From NCBI GenBank assembly GCA_905182985.1, contig CAJJDN010000048.1, positions 237,061 to 301,060 of the forward strand: a stretch of DNA of 64,000 nt, given 5' to 3'. Both the position numbers and the translations under genes were made by a program. Position 1 is the stretch's first letter. Each line of letters opens with the position of its first letter. Positions 25,754 through 38,568 of this stretch are shown here, one piece after another. The DNA comes from Paramecium sonneborni. Its lineage: Eukaryota; Ciliophora; Oligohymenophorea; Peniculida; Parameciidae. The notes below the pieces were generated by a model, which saw only the letters and a program-made list of their open reading frames with translations, had not been told where the DNA came from and did not search any database.

Positions 25754-28700
25754 TCAAATAATAATTTCAATCACTTCTAATGTCTCCTTTGGGTATGTCT
25801 TTATTAAAGATTTTATAATTTTTAAAACATTCTCATCACAAAATTCCTTCCAAAATTATGGTCTCTTCTTGCTTGTTTTCAATATTCTTTTTAAGGCTTG
25901 ATAAGTTGATTATTTATTAATGTAAAGTGATTAATTTTTACTCAATTCTCTTAATTAAGTTCTATATAAATTCACATCTTTGATGTAATAATAATCTTAT
26001 TTTGCAATTATTTATTACAATAATTATTTTAAATATGTTGAAACAATCTATTTTGATGCTTAATTAATTTTTAACTAACAAATTAATTCAGTCCATTGAT
26101 TTGTTTATAATTTCTCAACCATTTATACCTAATTTATTAAGAATAATTTTACATTAATTTTTGTGGCATTCAAAAGATACTTAATAATTTAAAGATACAA
26201 TAATTAATTCTTCTTTTCCATTAAATTGTTTAATAATTAGATTTATGATTCAATTTCACTTTTCATTATATCTCTTAACTTATCAAGTGGTAAATTCTTT
26301 TATTTTAATCTACATTGTTGTTAATCACTTATGTCAAGATTACTCAAAACATCATATATAATCTAAAATATTCATATATATAAGTTTTACTTATAAATCT
26401 AAAAAGAGTTGATTTTAATTAAAAACTACCCATAATTCATCATTTATATTTTTTCCATTAATGTAAGTTAAAAGTAAGACACTTGAAATACCTTTGCCTT
26501 TAAAGTCAATCATTTATAAATAATCAACTACCACTCCTATATTTTTAGTCGATTTTGCTAATGCATAAAATTACTTAGATAGTTAAAGTAAATATTAGAA
26601 TTCCCTTTTACCTTTCTGATATTACTCGTTATAAGACTTAATTCCTTTTTGGAGCCATTAAGAGTAGGCTTTTATTAAATCTTGTTATTCGACTAATAAA
26701 GATTATGCTGGTTTAGGAGTTGGAAAAGCTATTTATCTACATTTTTTTGTTTAATTCACTATAGGTTACTATTTTTATAATTCTTAACGTAATAATAAAG
26801 CTTCATATGGATCATAATCATCTCCAAAATCAATTGGAATTTCATCAAAATCTAAATAAGGTTCAAATTTATTTTTTTCTTCCAAAGATTCTGTTTCAAT
26901 TTTTTCTGATTAAATATTTTCTTTAGGAAATACATCCCATGCATATTCAAATATTTCACTTTTTTTATTCTTCTAAAATATTATTAATTCCTCAATAAAT
27001 GTTCTATTAAACATATTTTAATTAGATAATTTCCAAAGTTATTTAATATCTTCAACTTATGATAATGTTTCATTTATGTCTTTTTAACAATTCTATAAAA
27101 ATTAAAGATATCTCAAAAGCAATTGTGAATATTGTTTGTAATTAATGGTTTCACTTAAAATATCAAAAATTACATTAGGAATTTAATTATAGATATAAAA
27201 AAGTTATGGTAATCTTGTACTTTATATTTTTTATAATTTTTAAATTATTTGTGCACTAGTTTTGCTTTTAATTTTTTCAATAAATATTTTATCTTTAATA
27301 GATCGATAATCATATTCACTACCAAGTAAGGCTTTGTGATTCTTTAATAAAATTTTTAAGAGTTTTTTAGCAGAATCTGTAATAATTGGTTAGTTTTATT
27401 AGATTATTGCTATCAATTAAGGTATAATAGTAAATTTAATTGTTGGATTTTGATATGCTTGCAAAGTTATTCCAAGACAATCTAAACTATTAACTAGATT
27501 GATTTATTATTCAGATAGAATAGATTTGAATTTATGATTACGTTATTTAATATCTTAAAATATATAAGATTTCATTTAATTATTATCTTAATTTAAAATT
27601 GACATAAGTTTAGTCATCATAGCTTATGATAATGTCATTTTTTAAATGTAAACTTACAAATTATTATAATTATTTTAAGTAAAAGTAATTGTATGAGTCA
27701 ATAAAGTATAAATTTATTCAATGTAATTTAATGGAATTATAATAAAGTTATTTCTCTTTTAAATGGTTCGATATTTAAAAATTTCAATTTGATCAACATT
27801 TGGTTTATTAAAAATAATACCTGTAATTGCATAACCTTATGTAACAGTTATACTAGTAGGTCCAATTTATAATTATTATGGAGTTGCTAAAACACTAGGT
27901 GCTAAACAGAAATTTTATAAAGGATTAAATAAATTAGATGTTTGTTTTAATAGATTTAATTCAAATCTCTCTTTTAATTAATTAATTAATTAGTCTTAAT
28001 TTTCATTTTTTCTATCTTAACAAAGTTAGGTAACATTATCTTTTAAATTTAAACAAGCTGAAATCAATTATTTATTTTCAGCAATAGCTAATGCAAATAA
28101 ATTATATTCTGGATCTTTTAAAAGGCAATATCCTTCTACAAAATTATCAAAAATTTATTAGACACCAATATTTCCTTTATTATTAATTTCAATAATAAGT
28201 AATCTACCACTATGAAAATTAACTTATTAGTTTGTTTGATTTTATTTTTATGCTAGAACTGAAAATTTTAGATTATTTTTATTTTAACTTATAAATTAAG
28301 GAGATGCTAATAAACCATCTAATGATTAAGAAAATAATAATTCATCTAATCTAACAATATTTATAAAAGCTTTGTCTTAAAAAGTACAAAGAAATGATGC
28401 TCCATTTTTGTATGAAATAAGTAAAATGGAAGTATTATTAATTTTAGCTAAACAATATGGTGTTTTATCTCTACTTTTACCTTTTAGTTGATCATCTAAA
28501 TTAACTTTTTCTGAAATTGGTATTTTTTATTATCCTTCAACAAGTTTTTATTAATATATATCTCCTTATAAATCTACACATAAAATAGTTCCATTAATTA
28601 TACAAAAATCTTTTATTTTCTTGTCATCTAGATTTAGATTATAACATTATTAATTTGATGAAGTAATATTAAATGTATAAATAGAATTGAATGCTAACCA

Positions 28701-31700
28701 AGCAAACATATTTTAATTTATCCATAAGGTTTTACTAATTGGATGTGTAAAACGAGCAATTACAGCCTTATCACTTTAAGGTGTACCATCTTATTTTAAT
28801 TCTATTAAATGTATTTCTAATAATCCTACTACAAGAATTTATTTTTAATTGTAAGGATTAAATAAAATTGTAGATACTGGTGGTTTACAACCTACTTTTG
28901 TATAAGGTAATTATAAACCACTTGTTCTTTTCTCTAAAATTTAAAAATATTTAGTTTTATTAAATATTTTCATCTCACTATGACCTGCTACAGCAATAAA
29001 ATTATCTCCTTCATCAATAACCTTTCTTATTTAAAATGCAACATAATATATTCCTAATTTTTATTATATTTATTCTTATTAATTTCTAAGTTCATTCAAT
29101 ACATCTATATTTTCTGTCTTATGTTATATTATATTATTTTGTGATATTAAAGTATTTATTTTTTGAATGTTATGAGGAATTTTCGATTATAATTCATATT
29201 CTTGATCTTCTAAATCATTTTAATAATTTGATTCTAAACTTTTGTAATTTTATATTGTAAAATTACACATTTATATTAATTTATCAAATAGAAGATCAAA
29301 ATTTATTTTTAATTTTGAAAAAAATTTAGAATCTTATTATGGTTTTTTATAATTTTTAACTTCTTTTGGTTCAAATTAATTTGGTTCTATTTCTATAATA
29401 GAATTACTACTGGATTCATATTTTTCAATCACATCATTATTTGATTCATCATGATATTAAATTTATGAACTGGATAAAGAATCTTCTAATTCTACTTCAG
29501 AATCAAAATCTTAGAAATTATCTTTTATTCTTGCATATTCTTTCATATTTGGATGTAATTCTAAATCTTTAAATTCTCTTTCTCTTATTTCTCTTTCTCT
29601 TCTAAAATATTCAACTAAAACTCCAGATGTATTTGTTGCTGAAGGTGGAAATAAAAGTCTTCTATTTTATTATGTATGTATTGGTTATTTCTGTCTTTAT
29701 TAATTACATTTTTTTGTTTGATTACATTCACACATTGATTCAATCATATTTTCATATTAAATTTAATGATTCTAATGACAACTAAATGCACAACTTGCAC
29801 AACATTAAATATTCTTTTTATTATTATTTTAACATTAAATACAAGTGTAGATTTATTGTTGAATATTTTATTATGTACAACCAGTAGGAACGAAATTCTC
29901 AGGTATAAGTATCTCTTTTAATTATTATACATCTATATTTGTTTGATTTTAAGGCTAACCATTCTCATTCATCTTTATTATACTAATAAGTTATAGACAA
30001 TATTCTATCATTGTCTAATTTATTTAGTTGCTATTAATTATGATATCATAAGATAATTCATAAAATTCATTTGTTAATTAAATTTTATCAAATTTATTGA
30101 TAAGTACTAAAATATGTTATAATTTTTAATCCAAAAATTTATCTTAACTTTAAATTGATTTTAAACAATTAATTATTAATTCATATGGAATCTTATCAAA
30201 TAAATCTAATATTAAACTATATTCTGAAGATTAACCATATTAATATACATTTGTAGCCAAATTAATAAATTCTTATTTTAAATCTTAATTTTTATTTAAA
30301 TTCTTTTAAATTCCAATCAATACTAAACTAATTGCATCTTATATTTAATTTGAAAGATAATCTTCTAATTTCTTCTCTATTTCCATTTATTATTTCTTCT
30401 TTTTTTATTATTTTATAGGTTTCACAAGCGTCAATACTAATTATAATAATCCAGCACAACTGAATTCTACAATCAATTTATTTATACACATTTCATTTTA
30501 TTCACCCATTCCATCAATTAAATTATTACTAATACCACAATGTAAACTTATTGCAATTAATAAAGCTAATAATTCAAATTAACTTTTCTAAACTTATTAA
30601 TATGCTAACTTTAAAAATTCATAATTATCCTAAATTTTTAATATTAATTGAAATTTGTGTGCTGTCATTTAAAGTTTTGTAATATTGCTTATTTACTATT
30701 AAACATTTTATTGAATGCTAAATATATCATATTATTTCCATAATAATGCGTAATATCGATATTTACATAATTTGCTTAATTCTACAACTACCATTTTCAT
30801 TAATTTGACACTTTTTTCATTTTTAAATATTTGAATTATTGCTGTTGCTAATTAAACTTTCTGTAATTTTTTTAAAGAATCCCATATAATATCACTTTCA
30901 ATTAAATTTTATTCATAAAGCATATTCTATACTTATTCATTAACTAAAAGTGAATGTTATATATTAATTTTTATGTCACTTAATTGTAAAAGTCTACCTA
31001 TTTAAACAGCTAAATATAAATTTTTCTGCATTCTAAGATAGTTAGTCTCGTAACGTTGTATAGTTTTTTCTAATTTATCAATTAAAATCTTGCCATGTTC
31101 TTATATCTATTTATAATATTCTTATTCTTATCCTTCATTCAAATCTCCAAATTCACTAGATCTTTCTGAAATTTCTTCTCCATTTTTTTTTCTGTGTATG
31201 AAATTATCCGACAATAAATAATTTATCTTTAAAAGCATCACATATAATTATATTTATGGTTCTGGTTTGTCTAATTCATATTATTAAATAGAATTAATTA
31301 ACTTATTATAATTGACAACTTTATTTCTATTACACATTGATGAACGTATTATATTAAAAAGTCTTAAAAATTCTGACTCATTTTAATCTGTAAAATACAT
31401 TACAACATAATAAAATCCTTATATTATTTAAGATTATTTATTATATTCAATTTACTTCAAAAAATTACTTATATTATTCCATTCTCTGTTTAAAATTTAT
31501 CCAATCCTTTAATTTATTTATGTTGATTAATTAGTCTCTTATCCTATTATTACTAAGATATCATAAAATGACATATTCTATTCAGTTTCAATTAGTTATT
31601 TAAATTATGATAAAAGTTTTATTTTTCTCTAAATGATTAAATTTTAGAAAGAATAGAAACTAAATATTTATACTAAACAAATTTCATTAAGTTAAAATCT

Positions 31701-33022
31701 TAAACATTATTCCTATAAAGGTTCCAACATTATAGATTTTTCTTAAATAATTAATATCACATGTAAAATGACATATTAATATGGAGAGATAGATTTATTA
31801 AGTAATTTCTCATATAATTAATCAAATTGATCTTGTTTAATCAATTAAATTAGCAAATATATTATTGATAAAGGATTGGAATGTTTTGAAATTTCTGATT
31901 TTACAATATTTTCTGTACATTATTCAAAGCTTACAATAGCATCAATAATAAAATTAATTAATTGATTTTCTTTACTTTATATTAAAACTGCTCTCAAATA
32001 TTCATAATTCAAATTGAATTTTTGATTATTTGATATTCTTTTCAAAATAATTAATGCTCTATCATAATCAATCTATGAGGAATTTACAATAACTATTATT
32101 AGTTTAGGTACATAAGATGCAATATCTAAATTCTAATTCTAAAATATTAATTATGTGAAGATATCTAATTTCTCATTATCTAATTCTTTAAGATTTAAGA
32201 ATAATTATATTTATTATTCATAAGGAAGAAGTTGTAATTTGCTTTTGCAATCGATATCAAAAGTTCCATTTTTAATAAATTTTGGAATTTCAAATTTAAG
32301 TGCACTAAAATCTAAAACCATTAAAAAAACTTCTGGATATTACATAGATAAAAGGTATTCTGATAGTTACTCAATTGATAATATATAGCTTTTTAATAAT
32401 TATTATAAACTCTTATTAGAACTAAAATTATTAATTAATATTTACAAAATTGAAGTTTTTAAATTTAAATTAAAGTGTTAGTCAATTATTTCTATCTCTT
32501 TAATTTCAATGTTAGTAACATTAAATATTTTTTTATTCCAAAATATTAATTTGATAAAATTTGCAAATTATTTTTTTAAATATTCATCCTAAAAATCTGA
32601 TTTTATTATAAATTTCACATAATCAGCTACTACCTCACACAGAGTTTAAGAATCACAAACTTAAATATGAAGTTTTATATACCTTGAGGCTAGTCGACTT
32701 CAAAAAATTATATCAAAATTGTAATAACCTATTATTAGACATTTAATTTGTGATTGAGAGGATTTGATATTGCTAATTATTGAAATAGATAATTACCATT
32801 ATGCAAATAACTAATGAGAATACTTTAATATTGTTTCAAAGAATCACTTGATTTTAACTTTTCCAAAAATTTATGTAATTATCGCTATTAAAATTTTAAA
32901 GAGAAATAATTACTTTAAATGACAATCTTGGTTCAGATTTATGAGCATTCTAAAATAAAATAAATAAATACAGATATTTGCCTGCTAATTTCTACAAGGT
33001 ACTCTACTGTTTCTTATTGCAT
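25754..33022 (-). CDS. UBR4/BIG-like protein with UBR-box zinc finger, about 2,388 aa
   Basis: The UBR box binds N-terminal degrons in the N-degron branch of the ubiquitin system. Four short introns (22, 29 and 23 nt near the start, 28 nt near the 3' end) give a frame of exactly 2,389 codons. The first 1,020 or so residues are helical, armadillo-like and Leu/Gln/Asn-rich. The UBR box (plus 29,700-29,880, residues about 1020-1085) shows the zinc ligands in order: GCT, YTCIQC, QCCASCAFSCHQNH, MCECN. An acidic linker follows, then a stretch of short beta-rich blades (for example FIAVAGHSEMKIF, ILVVGLLEIHLIEL) like the UBR4 beta-propeller, then a helical C-terminus. Human UBR4 is about twice as long and ends in a catalytic E3 module; I see no such module here. 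Confidence is high for UBR-box membership and moderate for UBR4 orthology. Confidence 0.85.
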
Positions 33023-33169
33023 GTTTTAATTAATAATTTATAGAAATTAATAAAAATAATAATAAAAAATCAAAATAATGTATTTGACAAAAATTCAGCC
33101 ATTTAAGATAAATAAAACCTGTAAATATTTTATAATAATTTAAATTGAGTTTAACAAGCAAAAAATTTA

Positions 33170-33830
33170 TCATATTTGTTCTTAATTACAAATTTTACAC
33201 ATTAAATTTACACAAGTTAAGTGAAATTTATGTTAGCAATCAAGCATTTTCGTTTAAATAAATAATTCATATGATTTATTGCATAACTAACAAATATCAT
33301 CTTCTTGTTGCTGTTGAAAAAGCTAATTCTTATGAAATCAATTAATTTGGATTTATTAAATTAGTAATGATGTCTTAAACATTAATTTTACTTTTAATAT
33401 CTTAAGAATTTTAGGTAGCAGCAGAGTTCTAATATTATCCATTATTTTTGTTTTAATTTTTTATTGACTTTAATTATAACGATTAGCATTTACTTAAGTG
33501 TTCATCAAATTAATAAATTTCTAAATACAATTAATATATTTGACATAGTTTTAATATTTTAAAACATATAGGTAATTAATCTATTTAATTATCTGATTTG
33601 TTTTGTATATTTTAATAAATTATATTAGAAGGTTCATGTAGTATATTTCTTCTACAAGATCAAATAGGTTTGTAATTGAATTCATCAGATTTACAAATGG
33701 ATAAGTCATTTCCCTTAGGTATTGGATTGACTTAATAATTGTCATTTTTATTTTGGATAGGATTTACATTATCATTATCAAGTTTCTAATTTGATAAAAT
33801 TTAGTTTTATTATGATTAGATGATATTTGA
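33170..33830 (-). pseudogene. RING-finger protein gene with an in-frame stop and a one-base frameshift
   Basis: Minus-strand translation has good coding composition, ending in a RING-like zinc finger: ICQLCNKSYEL, then MLDCQHKFHLTC and LMCKIC (Cys/His order C-C-C-H-H-C-C-C), stop at 33170-33172. The finger is one frame away from the preceding Gln/Asn-rich region; the break falls at an A5 run (33317-33321, T5 on the sense strand). A second problem is a TGA at 33660-33662 in the upstream frame. No ATG is found in frame before the divergent ankyrin gene. It is either a decaying gene copy or a gene damaged by sequence errors. RING proteins of this kind are usually ubiquitin ligases. Confidence 0.5.
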
Positions 33831-33868
33831 CTATCAAAGGTAAAATTTAATTATAATTATTATTATTT

Positions 33869-34716
33869 ATGGGTAATAAAAACCAGAAGGAATAGCTTTT
33901 AAAATATATTGATTAGTCTAGAATAGAGTGAATTCAATAAATCTTAGAGATATCACCTAATTTATTAAACGAGATATTGCAAAAGATATTATATAAACTC
34001 CTTTAGCAAGAGCAGTATGGAGAAACGATATGAAATTAATTTAATTGTTTTTAGATGTGTAAATGATCTATTATAATTGGTTAAAAGCTAATCCAAATAA
34101 TGGAGGTTCATTAAGTATTACACCACTTATGTGGGCTTGTAAAAGAGATAATCAATAAGCAGTTTCTTTATTAATTTAATCAGGTGCAGATATTAATATT
34201 CGTCCTAATTAAGGTTTCTCTGCTTTAGATTATGCTATTTTACATGGAAATTATCGTCCTGCTTTATTTCTTTTTGAATTCATATAAGAAATTCTTGATT
34301 TCACTTCTTATTATCATTTTGCTAAAGATAACGATTATAGATATGTTAATTATGAAATTATGATAACTCATCTTCGTTTAAAAACAAAATATGAACTTAT
34401 TCCAAATATATTTGAAAAACCTAAAAAATAATAAATGCTTGATCCTGTTATTGATCCAAGAGAAAGTTGGGGGATTTTATATATATAAATTGAGTTTAAG
34501 AATCCTCCATTAATTGAAATTGATGAATTACCTTTTGATTTATAACCTTAAAATAGAATGATTGGTAAAATTAAATGGTTTACCGATTAAAAAGAATAAA
34601 TCTTAATAATACTCTAAAATTAGTCTTTAAGTAATTATATTCCATATATTATATTTAAGAATTAAAACAATAACTCTTAGACAAATCAAAATTAAAATTA
34701 AATTTCATTTTCTTGA
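33869..34716 (+). CDS. Ankyrin-repeat protein, about 271-275 aa
   Basis: ATG 33869-33871, TGA 34714-34716. One intron near 33,920 is needed; either a 32-nt or a 20-nt GT..AG reading removes the in-frame TGA and both keep frame, so the N-terminus is uncertain by four residues. Ankyrin-type helices are clear: TPLARAVWRNDMKLIQLFL, ITPLMWACKRDNQQAVSLLI and FSALDYAILHGNYRPALFLF, each with the TPL/ALxxA signature and a hairpin such as SGADINIRP. After three repeats the protein continues with a unique C-terminal half (ending in a Gln/Asn-rich tail) with no recognised domain. It probably mediates protein binding; the partner is unknown. The DnaJ gene starts 70 bp downstream. Confidence 0.8.
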
Positions 34717-34786
34717 TCATCCTTTTATTATATATTACAATTTAATTTATAATATTTTTATAATTATTATTCCATCTAAAATAATA

Positions 34787-35668
34787 ATGAAAGAGGATAT
34801 AAATCATCTTCTAAAATTATCAAATTATTATGATATATTAGGTGTTTAGAGAAATGCTAGTGATGATGAACTTAAGAAAGCTTATAGAAAATTAGCATTA
34901 AAATATCATCCTGATAAAAATAATGATGAAGGTGCTTAAGAAGTTTTCAAGAAGATTTCAGAAGCTTACTCTACTTTATCATCTCCATAAAAAAGAGAAA
35001 CTTACACTTTTGAATAATAAAAACCTCAAACTCATCCTCATTAAAACAAATATTATCGACATTTCTAACCAGATGAAGAATTTGAACTATTTGCATAAGT
35101 AAGTTATTTATCTTAATGGAAATAAGAGTTTAAAAAGACAGTTCTAAAGACATTAAGCTAGAAGTGAAACAAAATAAACTCATAAGAAACCTTAAAATAA
35201 TGCAAAATATGCTAAATTATTTAATAGCATAATTAAATTAATTATTTTATTAACATTCCTTTATTTTGCATCTTCAGCATTCTAATTTCCTTTTAAGAAA
35301 TAACCTTTATATTAATTTTAGAAGAGCTTACAATATTCAGTGCCAAGAATATCAAATAAATTACAAGTATAAACATAATAAATGAGGTCAAATATTTTGT
35401 AGGAGATCAATTTAAAAAAGAAAAACTGTCACCAGAAAAACTACTTAAATTTGATTATGATGTCGAAAAGAATTATGTAAATTAATTGAAAAGATTATGT
35501 GATGCAACTAATTAAAAATAATAAAACTATATTAGATTAATGAATAAATCTGTTTATTCAGGAGAAATAAGAAAGTTTTAAAAAGCAATTGATTAATTAG
35601 ATTGGAGTTCATGTAATACAATCAATAGTTTAAAATTGAATTTTGATAAATTCGATATTTATTTCTGA
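34787..35668 (+). CDS. Membrane-anchored DnaJ (J-domain) co-chaperone, 277 aa
   Basis: Two introns (28 and 20 nt) give an exact 278-codon frame. Residues about 12-75 are a J-domain: YYDILGVQRNASDDELKKAY, then LALKYHPDKNND with the HPD tripeptide that stimulates Hsp70, then FKKISEAYSTLSSPQKR. A single transmembrane segment follows around residue 150 (IIKLIILLTFLYFAS). The C-terminal third (KYFVGDQF, then VEKNYVNQLKRLCDA) resembles DUF1977 of the DNAJB12/DNAJB14 family. Those proteins sit in the ER membrane with the J-domain in the cytosol and assist quality control of membrane proteins; the same role is inferred here. All key residues are present. Confidence 0.9.
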
Positions 35669-35857
35669 AACTATAAAGCTCAATAAGATTTTCATAAAAA
35701 TTATCTATTTTATATCAATAAATTAATTTTGTATTTTCTATTATCTTTTTATTTATAATAACGGAAAAAATATATTATTTAATAATTTCCGTATTAATGA
35801 GTATGATATTAAGATTTTCTTATAGCATTTTAATTCTCATGTAAATTACTGGTATTA

Positions 35858-35944
35858 ATGATAATAGAAGTATAATAGGTGTTTAAAGAAGGATATAGAA
35901 TAAAATAGATTGTAATAAGAGTATTAGAAGTTGTTTTGTAATGA
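35858..35944 (+). CDS. Micro-ORF, 28 aa
   Basis: ATG to TGA in ciliate code. The translation (MIIEVQQVFKEGYRIKQIVI...) is coding-like in composition but very short. It could be an upstream ORF of the coiled-coil gene starting 33 bp downstream, or an unspliced exon, or chance. Confidence 0.2.
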
Positions 35945-35977
35945 AAGCAACCAGTTATTAATTAATGAGTAATAAAA

Positions 35978-37630
35978 ATGGATGAATCAGAATAAATTTT
36001 TTTGAAAAATATAGATAGTTTTTTTCAAAATGTTAAGAATAAAGGTAGCTTTTTTAGAGCTTAACATTTTTAGATATGATATTATTAAATATATTAGAAA
36101 TATAAAATCAACATTCTTCTGAAAATAATTAATTATTTTTATATGCATTAAAGACATACAAAACTATTTGAATCTGGTGGTGAGACAGTAAAGAGAAACT
36201 TGCTGGAATGTTATTCTATGTAGAATCGAAAGCCAAATAATAATGAAGATTATTAGTTACGTGAATAGGTGGAGAGATTAACGAATGAATTAATAAATTT
36301 GAAGAATAAGGATAAAACAAAAGTTTATGAAGATAAATAGATACAATGCGAAGATAAGAGATAAGAATTATTAAATGAGGTAATAAAATAGAAGGATAAA
36401 TCAATTGAATAGTATGAGAAATAGATTCTAAGTTTTAAGAACATGATTTTATAGTCTAATTAATAGAAAAAGGAATTACTTTTAAAATTAGAGAAGTAAG
36501 ATCCAATGAGAAAAAGTTAGGTACTAATGAACTCTAAAACTACTCAAACAGATTTTAATTAAAATCAAGTTTCGTAAGCATAGTAAACAGAACTTGATTT
36601 AGGGATAATATTTGGAGTGAAATAAGTTGATCCAAAAATAAAGATGAAACAATAAATATCGAGATTAGTTTAGACAGATACTATATAATATGAAGATAAA
36701 GGAATATTGGATGTAAATGAAATGCTTAAGGAATTAGAATAATATAAAATAATTTTAAGAGATTATGATTTAGAAAATAGAAGATTAAAAGCATAAATTT
36801 AATGCAAAATAGAAAATATAAATAAAGATACTTAAACTACAGTAGAATAAGAAGATTAGAGTATTTAAGTTGAAGATGAGTTTAAGGATTAGATGAATAG
36901 TATAGTTTAAGAATATAAAAGTTAAATTGAGAATTAGAAGTAATTATAAAAACAATATAATTAACAAACAATAGACTTGAATATTATGAGAAAATAATAT
37001 GATGAATTAGTAAGTAACTACTATTTTATTTAATCTGAGAGTAAAGTGAATGAGAAGAAAATAAAAGAATTGAATGAAGAGATAGATCAATTAAAATATG
37101 AATTGTAATCAAAAGAACCAAGTGTAAGTAGTGCAGAAACTGTAACATCACCTAAGGATTCTCAAAGAAGTTTTAAAAAGAAAGGATATAATTAGAAAAT
37201 TAAAAATAGTGCTTAGGTTAATTATCTTAATCCTCAAAATGTTGATGAATTAATTCTTTAACAAGAGGAAAATTAAAAATTAGTAATTAAGATATCAGAA
37301 TTAAAGAAAGAATTGGTAGAAAATTAAAAATAATTAAAAACAATTTCAGAAGAATTGATTACTAAAGAATAGATTTTAATTAATTAAGGTTAAGAATTGA
37401 TGTTAATTCAGTAAGATTTAAAGGAAATGAAAATTAAAGTTGAATCAGTTAATCTTTTGGAATAGAGACTTTAAGAATAAGAAAGTAAGTATTCAGAAGA
37501 AATTCATAAGATGGCTTAAAAGTTGGCAATCGTTAATTCAGATTATTTGGGAATGAAAGTAATCAATCAAACTTTACATAATCAACTAGATAAATATTAG
37601 AACAAATTAAAATAATAATAATCACCATGA
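35978..37630 (+). CDS. Long coiled-coil protein, about 540 aa, with an apparent one-base frameshift
   Basis: ATG 35978-35980, a 29-nt intron at 36045-36073, and TGA 37628-37630. The upstream exons read well as far as LFLYALKTYK; the main body then lies one frame off. The break is at an A4 run (36160-36163): with one A fewer the sequence would read through as ...ALKTYKLFESGGETVKRN... and the total would be exactly 541 codons. Alternatively translation starts at ATG 36143 (495 aa). The body is a series of heptad-rich segments (VERLTNELINLKNKDK, EQYEKQILSFKNMILQ, NEKKIKELNEEIDQLKYELQ) broken by Ser/Thr-rich linkers. It is probably a cytoskeletal or basal-body scaffold, but no family is recognised. 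Confidence 0.75.
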
Positions 37631-38568
37631 TTACTTATAAATTTAATTATATATGTAATTAAATATGTCATTATACAAGTTTCAATCAACTAACAATTTA
37701 ATAATAAATGCAATTTCTATCAATGCATTTTTAACATGTCAAATCATATTCCACATTTGGTTTAATGTCTTTTTTTCCAAGATATACATCTTTAAAGAAC
37801 ATATATTACTATTTTTGTTGTATTTCATTATAGAGTGGGATTTCTTAAATTTAAATTATAATACTTTTTAATGATTTCCAGTTTATTATAATTTAATGCG
37901 AAATCAAACATAAAAATACAATAATTTAACTAATATATCAAAATACTATTCAAATATATAAACTCCAGCATGAAATAGTTTGTTACTACATATTTGTAAA
38001 ATATTAACAGGGAATCAAATCCAAAATATGATAATTTTTGAAAATATCCATATAAAAATAGAATGTCTAAGATTGTCTCACAATTTGAATTAGCTACAAC
38101 AGTTATTAAAAATACGTTAAAATTTCAATGCTTAAATATAGAAAAACCTTGGTATTAAGAAATATAAAATTTGCAAACAGTAATTCTAAATTTTCAAAGT
38201 ATAATTAACTTCTGTTTAATGAAATAGATATAAATAATCCAGAATCAAAGCTTTTATACTTGTTTAACTTACCAATAATAATTTATTTGTAAGTTAAATT
38301 GAATTTTATATATTGTTATATCCTTTAAATGTAAACCAATAAATTTAGTCTTTCATATATTTGAATGAGAATCTCGAAGATCTCTTTGATAAATCTCAGA
38401 TGTGATTCTATTAAATGAATTATGACTAGAATTACCAGATAAAACAAAAAGCAAGTATATCCAATAAATAGATTTGAATGCAATAATCTATTCTAAAATT
38501 TCCAGTTAATTAATAATAAATATCTTAAATATATTTTATATTAATAATTAAATTTATATTAAGTAAAA
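37631..38568. other. 938-bp stretch without a confident gene
   Basis: Open frames exist on both strands but conflict. Plus 37665-37871 encodes a hydrophobic 68-aa ORF; minus has a short Lys/Asp-rich frame around 37,680-37,780 (KDVYLGKKDIKPNVEYD) and a frame of about 175 codons over 38,000-38,530. In sequence this AT-rich with only one stop codon, frames of that size arise by chance, and none has an intron pattern or domain. I call no gene here. Confidence 0.5.

Noticed and set aside
31141..31320. Suspected intron or frame break in the UBR4-like gene near a T9 run
   Set aside because: Reading the correct frame through the run (SDNFIHRKKNGEEISE) gives uninterrupted coding sequence, so neither an intron nor an error is needed.
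38000..38530. Minus-strand frame of about 175 codons
   Set aside because: No start in a sensible context, no motif, and a competing frame looks equally good; open frames of this size are expected by chance with a single stop codon in AT-rich DNA.
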